A program made the translations under genes and the position numbers. The notes below the pieces were generated by a model. That model searched no databases, had not been told where the DNA came from, and saw only the letters and a list, made by a program, of their open reading frames with translations. From Actinomycetota bacterium (GTDB lineage Bacteria > Actinomycetota > Actinomycetes > Actinomycetales > Actinomycetaceae), in NCBI GenBank assembly GCA_019425105.1, contig JAHYYD010000073.1, positions 2,959 through 9,780 on the forward strand: a DNA stretch of 6,822 nucleotides, in the 5' to 3' direction. Positions 6,513 through 6,822 of this stretch are shown one piece after another; within the stretch, counting starts at the first letter, position 1; every line of letters begins with the position of its first letter.

Positions 6513-6620
6513 GGCCTCGTACGTGGGGGAGGCACCCCGGCCTGATACGTGGGGGAGACGCCCCGGCCTCATGCGTGGGGGTCCGGCCTCGTACATGGGG
6601 GAGAGGCCCCGGCCTCGTCG
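6513..6620. repeat. 26-bp tandem repeat array upstream of the flavoprotein gene
   Basis: Units begin GGCCTCGTACGT, carry a GGGGG run and end in CCCC. They lie at 6513-6538 (26 bp), 6539-6564 (26), 6565-6584 (20, lacking six bases near its end), 6585-6610 (26) and a partial fifth at 6611-6620. GGGGG runs start at 6525, 6551, 6577 and 6597. Within the full units the G-run and the closing CCCC can form a short hairpin. The junction GGCCCCGGCCTCGTCG is shared exactly with the operon terminator at 5793-5808. There are no spacers and no coding sense. Function unknown. Confidence 0.85.
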
Positions 6621-6648
6621 TGTGTGCGACGTGCCTTGAGGTGTGTGA

Positions 6649-6699
6649 GGGGTCTCAGCTAAGGTTGCCCTTGGCATCGGGGCGCTAGACTGAGACCCC
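6649..6699. promoter_or_regulatory. Putative promoter bracketed by a perfect 10-bp inverted repeat
   Basis: GGGGTCTCAG (6649-6658) and CTGAGACCCC (6690-6699) are exact reverse complements separated by 31 bp; their centres lie 41 bp apart, close to four helical turns. Between them is a plausible plus-strand promoter: TTGCCC (6665-6670), a short 15-bp spacer, and TAGACT (6686-6691), whose end overlaps the right arm. Transcription would start near 6698. The layout suggests control of the following gene by a protein bound to both arms, or by a hairpin in longer transcripts. The long loop argues against a simple terminator. Confidence 0.45.
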
Positions 6700-6703
6700 A
6701 GGT

Positions 6704-6719
6704 GCGCGCACTCGCGCGC
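6704..6719 (+). other. GC hairpin in the predicted leader of the flavoprotein gene
   Basis: GCGCGC (6704-6709) pairs with GCGCGC (6714-6719) around the loop ACTC. It ends 8 nt before the ribosome binding site, and the alternating C/G tract could affect leader stability or translation. The effect is inferred only from position. Confidence 0.4.
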
Positions 6720-6727
6720 GGTCATAG

Positions 6728-6733
6728 AAGGAG
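6728..6733 (+). promoter_or_regulatory. Ribosome binding site that identifies the TTG start at 6741
   Basis: AAGGAG lies 7 nt before TTG at 6741. No ATG, GTG or TTG occurs in frame between 6717 and 6741, and the protein motif starts a few codons later, so this site decides the start. Confidence 0.8.
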
Positions 6734-6740
6734 AATTCGG

Positions 6741-6822
6741 TTGGCACCGCTCAACGTCGCCGTTATTGGCGCTGGTCCCGCTGGTATTTACGCGTCGGAC
6801 ATCCTGTCCAAGTCGGGGCTCG
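6741..6822 (+). CDS. FAD-dependent oxidoreductase, probably ferredoxin/adrenodoxin-type NADP reductase (FprA-like), 3' end outside window
   Basis: Only the first 27 codons are present. The start is TTG with AAGGAG 7 nt upstream. Residues 6-20 contain VAVIGAGPAGIYAS, a dinucleotide-binding GxGxxG (G10, G12, G15) at the very N-terminus, as expected for the FAD-binding Rossmann fold of two-dinucleotide-binding flavoproteins. The continuation IYASDILSKSGL resembles actinobacterial FprA-type ferredoxin-NADP reductases, which pass electrons between NADPH and ferredoxin in the cytoplasm. That subfamily call rests on resemblance alone. GltD-like or other FAD oxidoreductases share the motif, and the NADP domain is outside the window. 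The gene is separated from the complex I operon by about 990 bp and very probably has its own promoter. Confidence 0.75.
   Translation, partial: MAPLNVAVIGAGPAGIYASDILSKSGL

Noticed and set aside
6525..6601. G-quadruplex formed by the four GGGGG runs of the 26-bp array
   Set aside because: Loops between runs are about 15-21 nt, much longer than in canonical quadruplexes.
6661..6679. DtxR/IdeR iron box upstream of the flavoprotein gene
   Set aside because: The left half TAAGGTT fits, but the right half does not; I count about 12 of 19 matches. Too weak to annotate as a site.
6649..6699. Rho-independent terminator formed by the GGGGTCTCAG/CTGAGACCCC pair
   Set aside because: The loop would be 31 nt, no T-run follows, and the right arm overlaps the likely -10 of the next gene; an operator-type role fits better.
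6142..6740. A complete insertion sequence
   Set aside because: No DDE residues, no OrfA and no second terminal inverted repeat could be found; only the transposase tail is present.
5751..6740. tRNA, other structured RNA or riboswitch in the intergenic region
   Set aside because: I saw no tRNA cloverleaf landmarks (such as GGTTCGAATCC) or known riboswitch cores; the hairpins are explained by inverted repeats.

Overview
The window looks like chromosomal DNA from a high-GC Gram-positive bacterium (Actinomycetia). Reasons: strong G/C preference at third codon positions, GTG and TTG starts, GTGA start/stop overlaps, and a long hydrophilic loop in NuoN of a kind I associate with actinobacterial homologues. 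An Actinomyces/Schaalia-type organism is my best guess from general resemblance. No 16S or other diagnostic gene is present, so this is inference.

Positions 1-5747 are one plus-strand gene train: the end of the respiratory complex I operon, nuoL (5' end outside the window), nuoM and nuoN, then a trans-polyprenyl diphosphate synthase. The nuoL-nuoM gap is 13 bp. nuoM/nuoN and nuoN/polyprenyl synthase each overlap by 4 bp (GTGA). NuoL, NuoM and NuoN are the three antiporter-like proton-pumping membrane subunits. The synthase very probably makes the isoprenoid tail of menaquinone, the quinone that complex I reduces, so enzyme and electron-acceptor synthesis share a transcript. A strong GC hairpin (5757-5806) follows the double stop TGA TAA and is the likely end of the operon.

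Positions 5751-6740 (about 990 bp) hold no convincing intact gene but are full of structure. In order they contain: the terminator hairpin; a GC-rich stretch with weak palindromes; a 19-bp tandem array (four perfect copies and one degenerate) enclosed by a perfect 12-bp inverted repeat; the degraded 3' end of an IS3-family transposase on the minus strand; an AT-rich island of about 125 bp with a minus-strand promoter-like sequence carrying the palindrome TTGCATGCAA in its spacer; and a second, unrelated 26-bp tandem array. The region reads as a site of insertion, decay and repeat expansion between two housekeeping transcription units.

Positions 6649-6822 are the control region and first 27 codons of a plus-strand flavoprotein, probably a ferredoxin/adrenodoxin-type NADP reductase. 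Its TTG start has a good ribosome binding site, and its putative promoter is bracketed by a perfect 10-bp inverted repeat.

I did not find a clearly new multi-gene system. The unexplained material is the repeat and palindrome architecture of the 990-bp intergenic region.
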